From CAWUKT01 sp963923035 (GTDB taxonomy: Bacteria > Bacteroidota > Bacteroidia > J057 > JADKCL01): DNA of 50,050 nt. Below, piece after piece: positions 32,007 through 40,240 of this stretch. How positions within the stretch are numbered: position 1 is the stretch's first letter; each line of letters begins with the position of its first letter. A program made the translations under genes and the position numbers. A model generated the notes under the pieces. That model was given only the letters and a program-made list of their open reading frames with translations. It did no database searches and had not been told where the DNA came from. The stretch is from contig CAWUKT010000051.1 of the NCBI GenBank assembly GCA_963923035.1, positions 1-50,050 of the forward strand. The letters are read 5' to 3'.

Positions 32007-32767
32007 CCCAGAGCCTTGATGATTTCGCTGAAATCACGGCTTTTCAAGCTGGCGCCACCCACCAAGCCTCCGTCGATGTCCGGTTGAGCGAACAAGGAAG
32101 CTGCGTTGGCTGGCTTGACGGAACCACCGTAGAGGATCGTGGTGTCGTCGGCAACCGTATCCCCGAATTGACCGGCGATCAGGCTCCGAAGGTAGGCATG
32201 GACTTCCTGCGCTTGCTCCGGCGTAGCCGTTTTTCCCGTCCCAATCGCCCATACCGGCTCATACGCCACTACCAACTGCCCAAATTCTTCGGCCGTCAAT
32301 CCAAAGGTCGCTTCCGACAATTGCGTCCGGACCACATCAAAGGTGCGCTCCGCTTCCCGGTCTTCGAGGGATTCCCCCAGACAGAAGATCGGGCGCAGGT
32401 CAGACGCCAATGCCCGCCGCAATTTCTCCTCCAACAGAGCATTGTCTTCGCCGTAATACTGCCGTCGCTCGGAGTGCCCGACGATCACAAAATCACAGCC
32501 CACGGACTTCAGCATACTTCCGGCAATCTCACCGGTATAGGCGCCTTTTTCGGCTTGGTGAAGGTTCTGGCCGGCCACGTGGAAGTTCGGGTGGCTCTTG
32601 ACGAGGTGATTGACAGAATGGAGGTGGACGAAGGGCGGGGATAAAATGACATCGATGCCGTTGTTGATTTCGGTCTCGTAGACGTTCCGCAATTCAGAGG
32701 CGAGGGTCTGGGCCGCCTCGGCATCGAGGTTCATTTTCCAGTTTCCAGCCGCAATTTTCTTTCTCAT
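32003..32767 (-). CDS. tpiA: triosephosphate isomerase
   Basis: This 254-residue enzyme interconverts glyceraldehyde 3-phosphate and dihydroxyacetone phosphate in glycolysis. Catalytic residues are visible: Lys11 in GNWKMN, His98 in VIVGHSERR and Glu170 in VAYEPVWAIGTGKTA, the last block being the family signature with the mobile loop. The C-terminal phosphate-binding segment LYGGSVKPANA is also present. Length is standard. It lies 18 bp downstream of the GlmU-like gene on the same strand and is probably in its operon. Confidence 0.97.
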   Translation of the reverse strand: MRKKIAAGNWKMNLDAEAAQTLASELRNVYETEINNGIDVILSPPFVHLHSVNHLVKSHPNFHVAGQNLHQAEKGAYTGEIAGSMLKSVGCDFVIVGHSERRQYYGEDNALLEEKLRRALASDLRPIFCLGESLEDREAERTFDVVRTQLSEATFGLTAEEFGQLVVAYEPVWAIGTGKTATPEQAQEVHAYLRSLIAGQFGDTVADDTTILYGGSVKPANAASLFAQPDIDGGLVGGASLKSRDFSEIIKALG

Positions 32768-32785
32768 GGTAGTGGGTTCAATGGT

Positions 32786-34003
32786 TTATCGACGGTACTG
32801 GGCCGTCTCTGCGAATACATTGGTCAGGATATCGTAGTCGGTCTGGGAAAATTCAATCTTTCGGCGGGCCATCACGATGCGGGCCGTTTCGGCCGCCTTG
32901 TCCAGGCGGTAGGTCGAGACGCCCTTGGGACCGCCCCAGCTGAAGCTGGGAATGAAGTTGCGGGGATAGCCATCCCCGAACACATTGGCACTGACGCCCA
33001 CCACTGTCCCGGTATTGAACATGGTATTGATGCCACATTTGCTGTGGTCACCCATGATCAGGCCACAAAAGATGGTCCCGCTCTTCTTGAAACCATGCTT
33101 GGGATAGTTCCAGACCTTGACTTCGGTATAGTTGTTTTTGAGGTTGCTCGTATTGGTATCGGCCCCGAGGTTGCACCAATGGCCGATGACGGAATTGCCG
33201 AGGTAGCCATCGTGGGCCTTGTTGGAGTAGCCCTGGATCACCGAATTGCCGACCTCGCCGCCGACCTTGGACCAGGGCCCGATGGTCGAATCGCCCCGGA
33301 GCTTGGCGCCCATGCTGATGGTGGCGTGGTCGAGGATGGCGTGGGCATTCTGGATGATGGCCCCGGGCTGGATGGTCGCATGGCGCCCGATGTATACCGG
33401 CCCGCCTTCCGCATCGATGATAGCGGCCTTGATATTGGCACCTTCTTCCACGAAGATATTGTCGCGGCCGTAGACGGTCGTGTGGGCATCCTGGATCCCG
33501 TGGTTCGGGCGCTCGGCCCGGATGCGCTCGAGGTCCAGGAGGAAGGCATGGCGGTTGTGTTGGAAAATGTCCCAGGGATGGTGGATGGCGGGCGGCAATG
33601 CGTCCGTGTACGCGACCTCCTTCAGGCCGGCATCGGCCACAATGGCCTTGGAAATGGGCTCGACGGGGAGGGAAAAAGATTCGGAATCGGTCCGGAAGGC
33701 GATCACGTGGCCGGCATCGGACAGGAGAAAAGAATTCGGGGCCAATGCCTCGGTGAGGTCGCGGATGAAATCGGCTTGGGGGATGAAGGCCGCGTTGAAG
33801 GCGGTGTACTCCCCCGTGGGCGCGGCATCGCTGAAGTACGGGTGGAGGTAATGGGAGGCCCACTTTGCCGGCGGGGCCGGTAACAGGTGGGTCCATTTTT
33901 CATGGAGCTTGGAGATGCCCACCCGGAGGTCCCATAGGGGACGGGTCATGGTGAGGGGATAGAGGTCAAAGTGGCTCTGGCCTTCGAAAATGAGATATTG
34001 CAT
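32786..34003 (-). CDS. GlmU-like sugar nucleotidyltransferase with left-handed beta-helix
   Basis: The 405-residue protein matches the Bacteroidota GlmU-like family thought to make UDP-N-acetylglucosamine. It opens with YLIFEGQSHFDLYPLTMTRP, a variant nucleotidyltransferase N-terminus. Its C-terminal half (about 190-350) is built of hexapeptide repeats (IGRHATIQPGAIIQNAHA, VGGEVGNSVIQGYSNKAHDGYLGNSVIG), forming a left-handed beta-helix typical of acyltransferases. These cell-wall precursor enzymes act in the cytoplasm. It precedes tpiA with an 18-bp gap. The classical GlmU signature is not intact, so the exact activity is inferred from the family. Confidence 0.85.
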   Translation of the reverse strand: MQYLIFEGQSHFDLYPLTMTRPLWDLRVGISKLHEKWTHLLPAPPAKWASHYLHPYFSDAAPTGEYTAFNAAFIPQADFIRDLTEALAPNSFLLSDAGHVIAFRTDSESFSLPVEPISKAIVADAGLKEVAYTDALPPAIHHPWDIFQHNRHAFLLDLERIRAERPNHGIQDAHTTVYGRDNIFVEEGANIKAAIIDAEGGPVYIGRHATIQPGAIIQNAHAILDHATISMGAKLRGDSTIGPWSKVGGEVGNSVIQGYSNKAHDGYLGNSVIGHWCNLGADTNTSNLKNNYTEVKVWNYPKHGFKKSGTIFCGLIMGDHSKCGINTMFNTGTVVGVSANVFGDGYPRNFIPSFSWGGPKGVSTYRLDKAAETARIVMARRKIEFSQTDYDILTNVFAETAQYRR

Positions 34004-34039
34004 GGGGTGCGGTTCCGAACTTTGGTGGGGCTAAAATGC

Positions 34040-34071
34040 AAAAAAAAGAGCAGACCTAAGCCTGCTCTTTT
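34040..34071 (-). terminator. intrinsic terminator of the L31 gene
   Basis: AAAAGAGCAG (34044-34053) and CTGCTCTTTT (34062-34071) form a ten-pair stem, followed on the minus strand by eight T. Confidence 0.88.
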
Positions 34072-34091
34072 CAATTCCCGTTGTGGAGGGA

Positions 34092-34340
34092 TTAATTTTT
34101 CTTTCCGTAGCGCTTGTAGAACTTGTCGACCCGTCCAGCGGTGTCCACGAGCTTCTGCTTGCCAGTATAGAAAGGATGGCTGTCGCTGGAGATTTCCACC
34201 TTTACCAGGGGATATTCGTTGCCGTCTTCCCACTTGATGGTGTCCTTCGTGTTGACGGTGGACTTGGTCAGGAAGGCGAAGTCGGTGGATATATCTTTGA
34301 AGACGACCGGCCGGTAATTCGGATGGATATCTTTCTTCAT
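34092..34340 (-). CDS. rpmE2: 50S ribosomal protein L31 type B
   Basis: The 82-residue protein is L31 of the zinc-free type B: it starts MKKDIHPNYRPVVFKD and lacks the CxxC motifs of type A. VEISSDSHPFYTGKQKLVDT and FYKRYGKK at the C-terminus are characteristic. It belongs to the large ribosomal subunit near the central protuberance. The start at 34340 is fixed by the family; upstream in-frame codons are spurious. It is a single-gene unit with an exact promoter and a strong terminator. Confidence 0.96.
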   Translation of the reverse strand: MKKDIHPNYRPVVFKDISTDFAFLTKSTVNTKDTIKWEDGNEYPLVKVEISSDSHPFYTGKQKLVDTAGRVDKFYKRYGKKN

Positions 34341-34368
34341 GTTCTTTTTCTTTGAAATTAACGGAATG

Positions 34369-34400
34369 CAAAAGTAGTAGAATAATTTATTCCATCCAAA
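34369..34400 (-). promoter_or_regulatory. promoter of the L31 gene
   Basis: Minus strand: TTTG (34400-34397), 20 nt, TACTTTTG (34376-34369). Both boxes match the Bacteroidota housekeeping consensus exactly. The start codon follows 28 nt later. Confidence 0.7.
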
Positions 34401-34521
34401 CCTTCCTCCAATTCTGTCAACTCCTTCCAAAACGATCATTTCTCTTCGGCCCCCTCCAAAACGTTCCCTTGGAAAAAGTCACCATTCACTAATGTATCGG
34501 GCCTGCTCACAGTATTTTTTA

Positions 34522-34550
34522 TTTGGGCGGGAAAGAATCGCCTATCTTGC
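34522..34550 (+). promoter_or_regulatory. possible promoter of candidate small RNA
   Basis: TTTG (34522-34525), 17 nt, TATCTTGC (34543-34550), which resembles but does not fully match TATCTTTG. Confidence 0.4.
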
Positions 34551-34555
34551 CCTTG

Positions 34556-34657
34556 TCTGATCGAAACAATAGATTTCATTACACCACCATCCAACCACAA
34601 CTATTTCCCTACAACCAAATTTTAGAGCTAATAGGAGGCCGCCCGGCCTCCTTTTTT
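34556..34657 (+). ncRNA. candidate small RNA of about 100 nt
   Basis: Between L31 and the next gene lies a unit without any ATG-started frame but with promoter-like boxes (34522-34550) and a strong terminator (34634-34657). The body is unusually rich in A and C and looks unstructured, like the seed region of a trans-acting RNA. The terminator stem contains GGAGG. The rest of the 398-bp gap shows only the flanking promoters. No known RNA family is recognised. Confidence 0.42.
34634..34657 (+). terminator. intrinsic terminator
   Basis: GGAGGCC (34634-34640) and GGCCTCC (34645-34651) around a GCCC loop, followed by six T. No protein gene on this strand ends upstream within several kilobases, so it belongs to a short transcript. 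Confidence 0.85.
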
Positions 34658-34703
34658 GTGCCTGTGGGTGCGTAAGTTGCAGGGGACATTTCGCCCATCT
34701 AGG

Positions 34704-34734
34704 TTTGCCTTTGCGCCCAAAAAGGGTAGATTTG
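34704..34734 (+). promoter_or_regulatory. promoter of secreted protein gene at 34739
   Basis: TTTG (34704-34707), 19 nt, TAGATTTG (34727-34734); both boxes are exact. Only 4 nt separate the -7 box from the ATG, predicting a leaderless mRNA. Confidence 0.72.
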
Positions 34735-34738
34735 CATT

Positions 34739-35152
34739 ATGCGTTTAGGAAGTATTTCGATTCCACTTCTGACCTTCGCTTTTGTTGTGTGTTTGGGTTT
34801 TCTGGCAGGAGCCCAGAATACGATCACGTTGAATTATTTCAACGCGTCGCCGGACGGAAGCGATGTCCTCGTGGCTTTTGAAGTGCCCCATGAGAACGGC
34901 GTGACGAACTTTAAGCTCTACCGCAAGGTTGACAACGAACCTTCCTGGACTTTCCTCGATCATGTCCCTCCGACGGGTACCAAGAGCTACCAATACCTCG
35001 ATTATACCATCTTCAAGGACGAAGCCAAGGACATCACCTACAAACTGCTGGTGTACCAAAACGGCTCGGTCTTTACCTATTATACGAACATCATCCACAG
35101 TCCCACATCGGTCCAACGAACGTGGGGGAGTATCAAAGCGATGTTCAAGTAG
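34739..35152 (+). CDS. small secreted protein with fibronectin-III-like domain
   Basis: The 137-residue product has a signal peptide (to about residue 26, LAGAQ). A single beta-sandwich-like domain of about 90 residues follows (VLVAFEVPHENGVTNFKLYRK, SYQYLDYTIFKD, ITYKLLVYQNG), with the spacing of fibronectin type III folds. There is no enzyme motif or sorting domain. The gene has a textbook promoter and terminator, so it is an independent unit and likely well expressed. The function is unknown. Confidence 0.8.
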   Translation: MRLGSISIPLLTFAFVVCLGFLAGAQNTITLNYFNASPDGSDVLVAFEVPHENGVTNFKLYRKVDNEPSWTFLDHVPPTGTKSYQYLDYTIFKDEAKDITYKLLVYQNGSVFTYYTNIIHSPTSVQRTWGSIKAMFK

Positions 35153-35178
35153 AGATAGGAGATTTGTAAAAAATAATG

Positions 35179-35204
35179 CGCCGCTCTGAGAGCGGCGTTT
35201 TTTT
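35179..35204 (+). terminator. intrinsic terminator of the fibronectin-like gene
   Basis: CGCCGCTC (35179-35186) and GAGCGGCG (35190-35197) with a TGA loop, followed by seven T. Confidence 0.88.
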
Positions 35205-35224
35205 ATGTTGTATGTTGAGCGGAA

Positions 35225-35596
35225 TCAGACCAACTGACGCTTTGCTTCCGCCTGTTTGATCTGGTCCAAAGTCGACTTCTGCATTTTCCGCCGCACCCTA
35301 AAATCATTCAGGACCGACTTGAGAATCGGAAATGCGGTTTCGTCCTCACGATTAAACCGCAAGCGTTTGAGTTCACGCTTACCCGAATGCTTGTCCCGCT
35401 TCGGAATCACCACCATATCGTAATGGGGATCACGGTCCAAACCCATGGGTCCAAACAGATAAATGTCCTGGTTCTTCAGCTTTGCAGTCACCTGGGTAGA
35501 TTTCCCTACTGCATCCACATCCAAAATAGCTTTTTTACCGGCTCGGTTGAGATCCAGTAAAAGTCGAAGGGCGGTTCTTTGCTCTGAGTTGCTCAT
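35225..35596 (-). CDS. small basic cytoplasmic protein, unknown
   Basis: The 123-residue protein has no signal or membrane segment and is rich in Lys and Arg. There is a short beta-rich core (VTAKLKNQDIYLFGPMG) and a helical C-terminus. I do not recognise a family. Its start overlaps the stop of the upstream gene (35593-36261) by 4 bp, showing translational coupling. Confidence 0.68.
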   Translation of the reverse strand: MSNSEQRTALRLLLDLNRAGKKAILDVDAVGKSTQVTAKLKNQDIYLFGPMGLDRDPHYDMVVIPKRDKHSGKRELKRLRFNREDETAFPILKSVLNDFRVRRKMQKSTLDQIKQAEAKRQLV

Positions 35597-36261
35597 GCAG
35601 TATTCAATCGTGAATGCTCTTTCAAAATATACGAAAAATACACCAAATAGATTCGACGGAGCTTGACCATATATTTCACCAAGTAGTATTTATCCTCCTC
35701 CAAAAAATCATCCAAATCGGGACCAGAATATTTTGGAGCGAGAATGACCCGGTTAAAATCATGCAATTTGTCGACTGTCAGCTCCAGCAAGCTCCGTGTG
35801 GACCCTGTAATATCACTGACATTCAAATCGAAGTACTCTTCAAACTCTCCCTGGTCTATCTTTCGTATCATTCCCATCATCTGCGCCAGCACCATCTCGG
35901 ACATTTCGGAAGGAGCGTGTTGAGACAGATACTCACGAACCATTTCCAATACGACCACCGCCGAGTGAAACCGTAGATAAGCCGGATCACCGTGAACTGC
36001 TTGGACCCTCTCACTGACATTCTTCTCCAACAACCGATGGTACTGCTTCAAGGCCAACACCTCCGAAATCGCCGCCACAAACCCCGTCACCGGGACGGGG
36101 CCACTCACGAACGCCTGAAACCAGGTCAGATCAGTGTCACCAAACAGCAAGAGGCTCCCAAAGCCCAACTCCAGCACCATGAAGACGCTCAAATACACCC
36201 ACAAACGGGTGCGGGCATTCTGAAACCAATGCGGAGGAGCCGGTGATTCGGTTGACATCAA
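35593..36261 (-). CDS. membrane protein with helical cytoplasmic domain, unknown
   Basis: The 222-residue product has two membrane helices near the N-terminus (about 21-41 and 47-68), then a helical domain to the end (for example SEMVLAQMMGMIRKIDQGEFEEYF). No known motif is visible. It is the first gene of a two-gene operon with 35225-35596 and is divergent from leuS, with 122 bp between the starts. Confidence 0.68.
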   Translation of the reverse strand: MMSTESPAPPHWFQNARTRLWVYLSVFMVLELGFGSLLLFGDTDLTWFQAFVSGPVPVTGFVAAISEVLALKQYHRLLEKNVSERVQAVHGDPAYLRFHSAVVVLEMVREYLSQHAPSEMSEMVLAQMMGMIRKIDQGEFEEYFDLNVSDITGSTRSLLELTVDKLHDFNRVILAPKYSGPDLDDFLEEDKYYLVKYMVKLRRIYLVYFSYILKEHSRLNTA

Positions 36262-36383
36262 AAGGATTTTTTACAAGGGATTTAAGTCTACGTTCACCAC
36301 CCCAAAAAGTTGCCCCAACTCCCCCTTCCTCATCCCCGCCCTTTTTCCTAACTTGCGCCTCCAAAACTCGAACATTGCATTCC

Positions 36384-39179
36384 ATGTCGAACTACGATTT
36401 CATCGCCATAGAACAGAAATGGCAGGCTTTCTGGAAGGAAAACCGCACCTTCGCCGCCCACCAGGATTCTGACAAACTCAAGTACTACGTCCTGGACATG
36501 TTCCCCTACCCCTCCGGCAAGGGCCTCCACGTCGGTCACCCCCTCGGCTACATTGCCACCGACATCGTCGCCCGCTACAAGCGCCTCCAGGGCTACAACG
36601 TCCTCCACCCCATGGGCTTCGACGCCTTTGGCCTCCCCGCCGAGCAGTACGCCATCGACACCGGACAGCACCCGGCCGTCACCACCGACCAAAACGTCGC
36701 CATGTTCACCCGCCAGCTGGAACGCATCGGCCTCGCCCACGAGCCCGATTCCCACAGCATGCGCACCTGCGACCCCGAATACTACCGCTGGACCCAGTGG
36801 ATCTTCCTCCGCATCTTCCACTCGTGGTACAACAAGGACACCGACAAGGCCGAACCCATCGCCAGTCTCGTCAGCCACTTTGAAGCCCACGGCACCGACA
36901 AGCTCAACGCCCACCACGACTACGCAGGCAGCTTCACCGCCGAGGAATGGAAAGGCTTCTCCGAGGAAGAGCAGCACAAAATCCTGCTGGACTTCCGCCT
37001 CGCCTACAACGCCTACACCGAAGTCAACTGGTGCCCGGCCCTCGGCACCGTCCTCGCCAATGACGAAGTCGTCAACGGCGTCTCCGAACGCGGCGGCCAT
37101 CCTGTGGTCCGCAAGCCCATGCGCCAGTGGGCCTTCCGCATGAAAGCCTACGCCGACCGCCTCCTCGACGGCCTCAACCAGGTCGATTGGCCCGGCCCCA
37201 TCACCGAACAGCAACGCAACTGGATCGGCCGTTCCGAAGGCGCCAACTTCTACTTCGAAGTCGAAGGCAGCGACGCCACCATCGAGGTCTTTTCCACCCG
37301 TCCCGACACCATTTTTGGGGCCAGCTTCATGGTCCTCGCCCCCGAGCATCCCCTCGTCGCCGAGCTGGTGAGTGCGGACAAGCGGGACGAAGTGATGGAG
37401 TACGTGGAATGGGCCAAGAACCGGACCGAAGTCGAGCGGCAGCAGGAGAAAAAGATCACCGGGAAATTCACCGGGGCCTACGCCAAGCATCCCTTTAAAG
37501 AAGGCATGCAAATCCCCATCTGGACCGCCGACTACGTCCTCTGGGGCTACGGGACCGGCGCCATCATGGCCGTCCCCTGCGGCGACGAACGCGACCACGC
37601 CTTCGCGGGCCACTTCGGCATCCCCATCCCGAACATCTTCCACGACATCGACACCACCGAGGAAGCCTATACCGGCAAGACCGGCACCCTCGCCAACTCC
37701 GAATTCCTTGATGGCCTCGCCGTCGCCGATGCGATCCCCGCCGCCATCCAGGCCCTGGAAGCCAAGGGCATCGGAACCGGCACCATCAACTACCGCCTCC
37801 GCGACCCCAACTTTAGCCGCCAGCGCTACTGGGGCGAACCCTTCCCCATTGTCTACCGCAATGGCGTCCCCTACCCGCTCGACGAGAGCGAATTGCCGCT
37901 GCGCCTCCCCGAAGTGGCCAGCTACCAGCCCGGCGGAGACGGAGAAGGACCCCTCGCCAACGTCACCGACTGGGTCAACCTGCCCGATGGTGCCCGCCGC
38001 GAGACCAATACCATGCCCGGCTACGCCGGTTCCAGCTGGTATTTCCTCCGCTATTTTGACCTCCAGAACAACGACGCCTTCGTTGATGGCGACCGCGAAA
38101 AGTACTGGATGAACGTCGACCTCTACCTCGGCGGCTCCGAACACGCCGTCGGTCACCTCCTCTATTCCCGCTTCTGGACCAAGGTCCTCTTTGACCTCGA
38201 CCTCATTTCCCACGACGAACCCTTCCAAAAGCTCGTCAACCAGGGCATGATCCAGGGCCGCTCCAGCCTCGTCTACCGCCTCCGCGACACCAACACCTTT
38301 GTTTCCAAGGGCCTCGTGAAGCAGTACGAAGCCGAAGGCAAACTACTCGATCCCATCCACGTCCCCGTCCAGTACGTCGACGGCAACGATGTCCTCGACA
38401 CCGACCAGTTCAAGGCCTGGCGGGAAGAGTACAAAAACGCTGAGTTGGTGCTGGAAGACGGCAAATATGTCTGCGGATTCCAAGTCGAGAAGATGTCCAA
38501 GCGCTACCACAACGTGGTCAACCCCGAAGACATCTGCAACGATTACGGGGCCGACACACTGCGCCTGTATGAGATGTTCCTCGGCCCGCTCGAGGACGCC
38601 AAGCCCTGGTCCATGCAAGGCATTGAGGGCGCTTCCCGCTTCCTCCGCAAGGTCTGGACCACCTTCATCGACCAGGAAGGCCAGCTCGCCATCACCGATG
38701 GTCAGCCAAACAAGGACGAACTGCGCGCGCTCCACGTCCTCATTGGCAAGGTCCAGCACGACATCGAGGCCCTGAGCCTGAACACCGCCGTGTCCGAGTT
38801 CATGAAATTCCTCAACGAGGTCCAGAAGCAGAAGTCCCGCAAACGCGCCATTTTTGAGCCTTTCCTGCTCACATTGGCCCCATTTGCCCCCCACATCGCC
38901 GAAGAACTCTGGGAACGCCTCGGCAATCCCGGCCCCATCGCCAACGCCGAATGGCCGGAGTACATCGAGTCCCATACCAAGGTCGCCAGCATCACCTACC
39001 CCGTCCAGATCAACGGCAAGGTGCGCGCCCAGCTCGAAGTCGACGCCGATCTCGGCAAGGAGGACATTGAGCAAGCCGCCCTGGCCCACCCCGACATCCA
39101 GTCCTGGATCGAAGGCAAGAACATCCGCAAGGTCATCGTGGTGCCGAAGCGCATTGTGAACCTGGTCGTGCAAGGATAA
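36384..39179 (+). CDS. leuS: leucyl-tRNA synthetase
   Basis: The 931-residue enzyme charges tRNA-Leu. The class I signatures are HVGH (49-52, in PYPSGKGLHVGHPLGY) and KMSKR (703-707). The editing domain is present (TRPDTIFGASFMVLAPEHP), as is the C-terminal anticodon-binding domain (FAPHIAEELWERLG). It is longer than the E. coli enzyme because of insertions common in this phylum. The start is at ATG 36384, where family sequence begins; the frame runs on upstream without homology. Codon usage is strongly biased to C-ending codons, more than in neighbouring genes, as expected for a highly expressed gene. Confidence 0.97.
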   Translation: MSNYDFIAIEQKWQAFWKENRTFAAHQDSDKLKYYVLDMFPYPSGKGLHVGHPLGYIATDIVARYKRLQGYNVLHPMGFDAFGLPAEQYAIDTGQHPAVTTDQNVAMFTRQLERIGLAHEPDSHSMRTCDPEYYRWTQWIFLRIFHSWYNKDTDKAEPIASLVSHFEAHGTDKLNAHHDYAGSFTAEEWKGFSEEEQHKILLDFRLAYNAYTEVNWCPALGTVLANDEVVNGVSERGGHPVVRKPMRQWAFRMKAYADRLLDGLNQVDWPGPITEQQRNWIGRSEGANFYFEVEGSDATIEVFSTRPDTIFGASFMVLAPEHPLVAELVSADKRDEVMEYVEWAKNRTEVERQQEKKITGKFTGAYAKHPFKEGMQIPIWTADYVLWGYGTGAIMAVPCGDERDHAFAGHFGIPIPNIFHDIDTTEEAYTGKTGTLANSEFLDGLAVADAIPAAIQALEAKGIGTGTINYRLRDPNFSRQRYWGEPFPIVYRNGVPYPLDESELPLRLPEVASYQPGGDGEGPLANVTDWVNLPDGARRETNTMPGYAGSSWYFLRYFDLQNNDAFVDGDREKYWMNVDLYLGGSEHAVGHLLYSRFWTKVLFDLDLISHDEPFQKLVNQGMIQGRSSLVYRLRDTNTFVSKGLVKQYEAEGKLLDPIHVPVQYVDGNDVLDTDQFKAWREEYKNAELVLEDGKYVCGFQVEKMSKRYHNVVNPEDICNDYGADTLRLYEMFLGPLEDAKPWSMQGIEGASRFLRKVWTTFIDQEGQLAITDGQPNKDELRALHVLIGKVQHDIEALSLNTAVSEFMKFLNEVQKQKSRKRAIFEPFLLTLAPFAPHIAEELWERLGNPGPIANAEWPEYIESHTKVASITYPVQINGKVRAQLEVDADLGKEDIEQAALAHPDIQSWIEGKNIRKVIVVPKRIVNLVVQG

Positions 39180-39188
39180 GTGGGCGAC

Positions 39189-39256
39189 TCCCGGGCTCTC
39201 GCCCGGGACCGGGTGCTCCCTACTCGCTACCACCGCCCTGGCATCGGGCGGCGGTG
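39189..39256. terminator. two GC-rich hairpins after leuS
   Basis: TCCCGGGC (39189-39196) pairs with GCCCGGGA (39201-39208). CACCGCCC (39231-39238) pairs imperfectly with GGGCGGCGGTG (39246-39256). Neither has a T-tract, so termination is uncertain. Confidence 0.4.
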
Positions 39257-39338
39257 AGTTCAGACAGGCCGGATCGCCCCCTGCCGCAGAATCCTGATTC
39301 CCGTTCGGTTTCTTTGCGACCAATGAGCTTTTGACTAA

Positions 39339-39369
39339 ATTGGGCCGCTACACAGGTACTATAATCTTG
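39339..39369 (+). promoter_or_regulatory. promoter of short-chain dehydrogenase gene
   Basis: ATTG (39339-39342), 19 nt, TAATCTTG (39362-39369), seven of eight to TAnnTTTG; the ATG follows after 8 nt. Confidence 0.5.
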
Positions 39370-39377
39370 GGACAGCC

Positions 39378-40142
39378 ATGAAAAAAAAGCTATTTCTCAT
39401 CACCGGAACCAGCCGAGGCATAGGCGAAGCATTGGTCCGTCAGCTCCTCGCTGAGGACACCATCATTTACAGCATCTCCCGCAACTCCAATCCCAGCCTG
39501 GCCGTGGAAGCCCAGGTAAAAGGATTTGAACTCCACGAGTTCAATGCCGACCTGTCCCAAACCGACAAGATCCAGCGGGTCATCCACGACCTCGTCCGCC
39601 GCATTGACTTCGACAACGCCGCCGAATTCACCCTGATCAACAATGCCGGGACCATTCATCCCATCCACAGCATTGGGCAGCCCGAAGTCAACGAGAAGAT
39701 CATCCGCGCCATCACTGTCAACCTGATTGCCGCGACCCTCATCACGGACACCATGGTCCGCGAAACCGAGCACCTTTCCGTGCCCCGCCGCGTCGTCAAC
39801 CTTTCCTCGGGCGCTGCCTACCGCCCCGTGCAGGGATGGAGCACCTACTGCTCCGCCAAAGCCGGGCTCCTCATGTACGCCCGTTGCCTCGCCAAAGAGC
39901 AGGAAGACCGCGCCAACCCCGTCAAGGTCATGTCCTTTGCCCCCGGGGTGGTCAACACCGAAATGCAGGCCGAAATCCGTAGCGCCGACCCCGAATCCTT
40001 CCCGGAACACCGCAAATTCCAGGACTACAAGGACCAGGGCCAGCTCCTGTCCCCAGCCTTGGTGGCCGAGAAACTCGTCGAGAAGATTTACGACAAAGAC
40101 TTCGGTGAAACCATCGAAGTGGACGTCCGCGACCACCTCTGA
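39378..40142 (+). CDS. short-chain dehydrogenase/reductase (benzil/sepiapterin reductase-like)
   Basis: The 254-residue enzyme is a classical SDR. TGTSRGIGEAL (9-19) binds the cofactor, INNAGTIHP is the NAG motif, and Tyr157-x-x-x-Lys161 (YCSAK) with the preceding Ser form the active site. Overall features (HPIHSIGQPEVNEKIIRAITVNL, later FAPGVVNTEMQ) resemble benzil and sepiapterin reductases, which use NADPH to reduce diketones or pterins. The real substrate is not known. It is monocistronic. Confidence 0.88.
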   Translation: MKKKLFLITGTSRGIGEALVRQLLAEDTIIYSISRNSNPSLAVEAQVKGFELHEFNADLSQTDKIQRVIHDLVRRIDFDNAAEFTLINNAGTIHPIHSIGQPEVNEKIIRAITVNLIAATLITDTMVRETEHLSVPRRVVNLSSGAAYRPVQGWSTYCSAKAGLLMYARCLAKEQEDRANPVKVMSFAPGVVNTEMQAEIRSADPESFPEHRKFQDYKDQGQLLSPALVAEKLVEKIYDKDFGETIEVDVRDHL

Positions 40143-40240
40143 GAGCGGGTAACTTTCCCGATTTGATTTTTCCCTTTTTGGACCGCCGAATTTGCGATAT
40201 TTACGGCCAGGAAATCCCTGCTCCGGACCCAAGCGATTGA

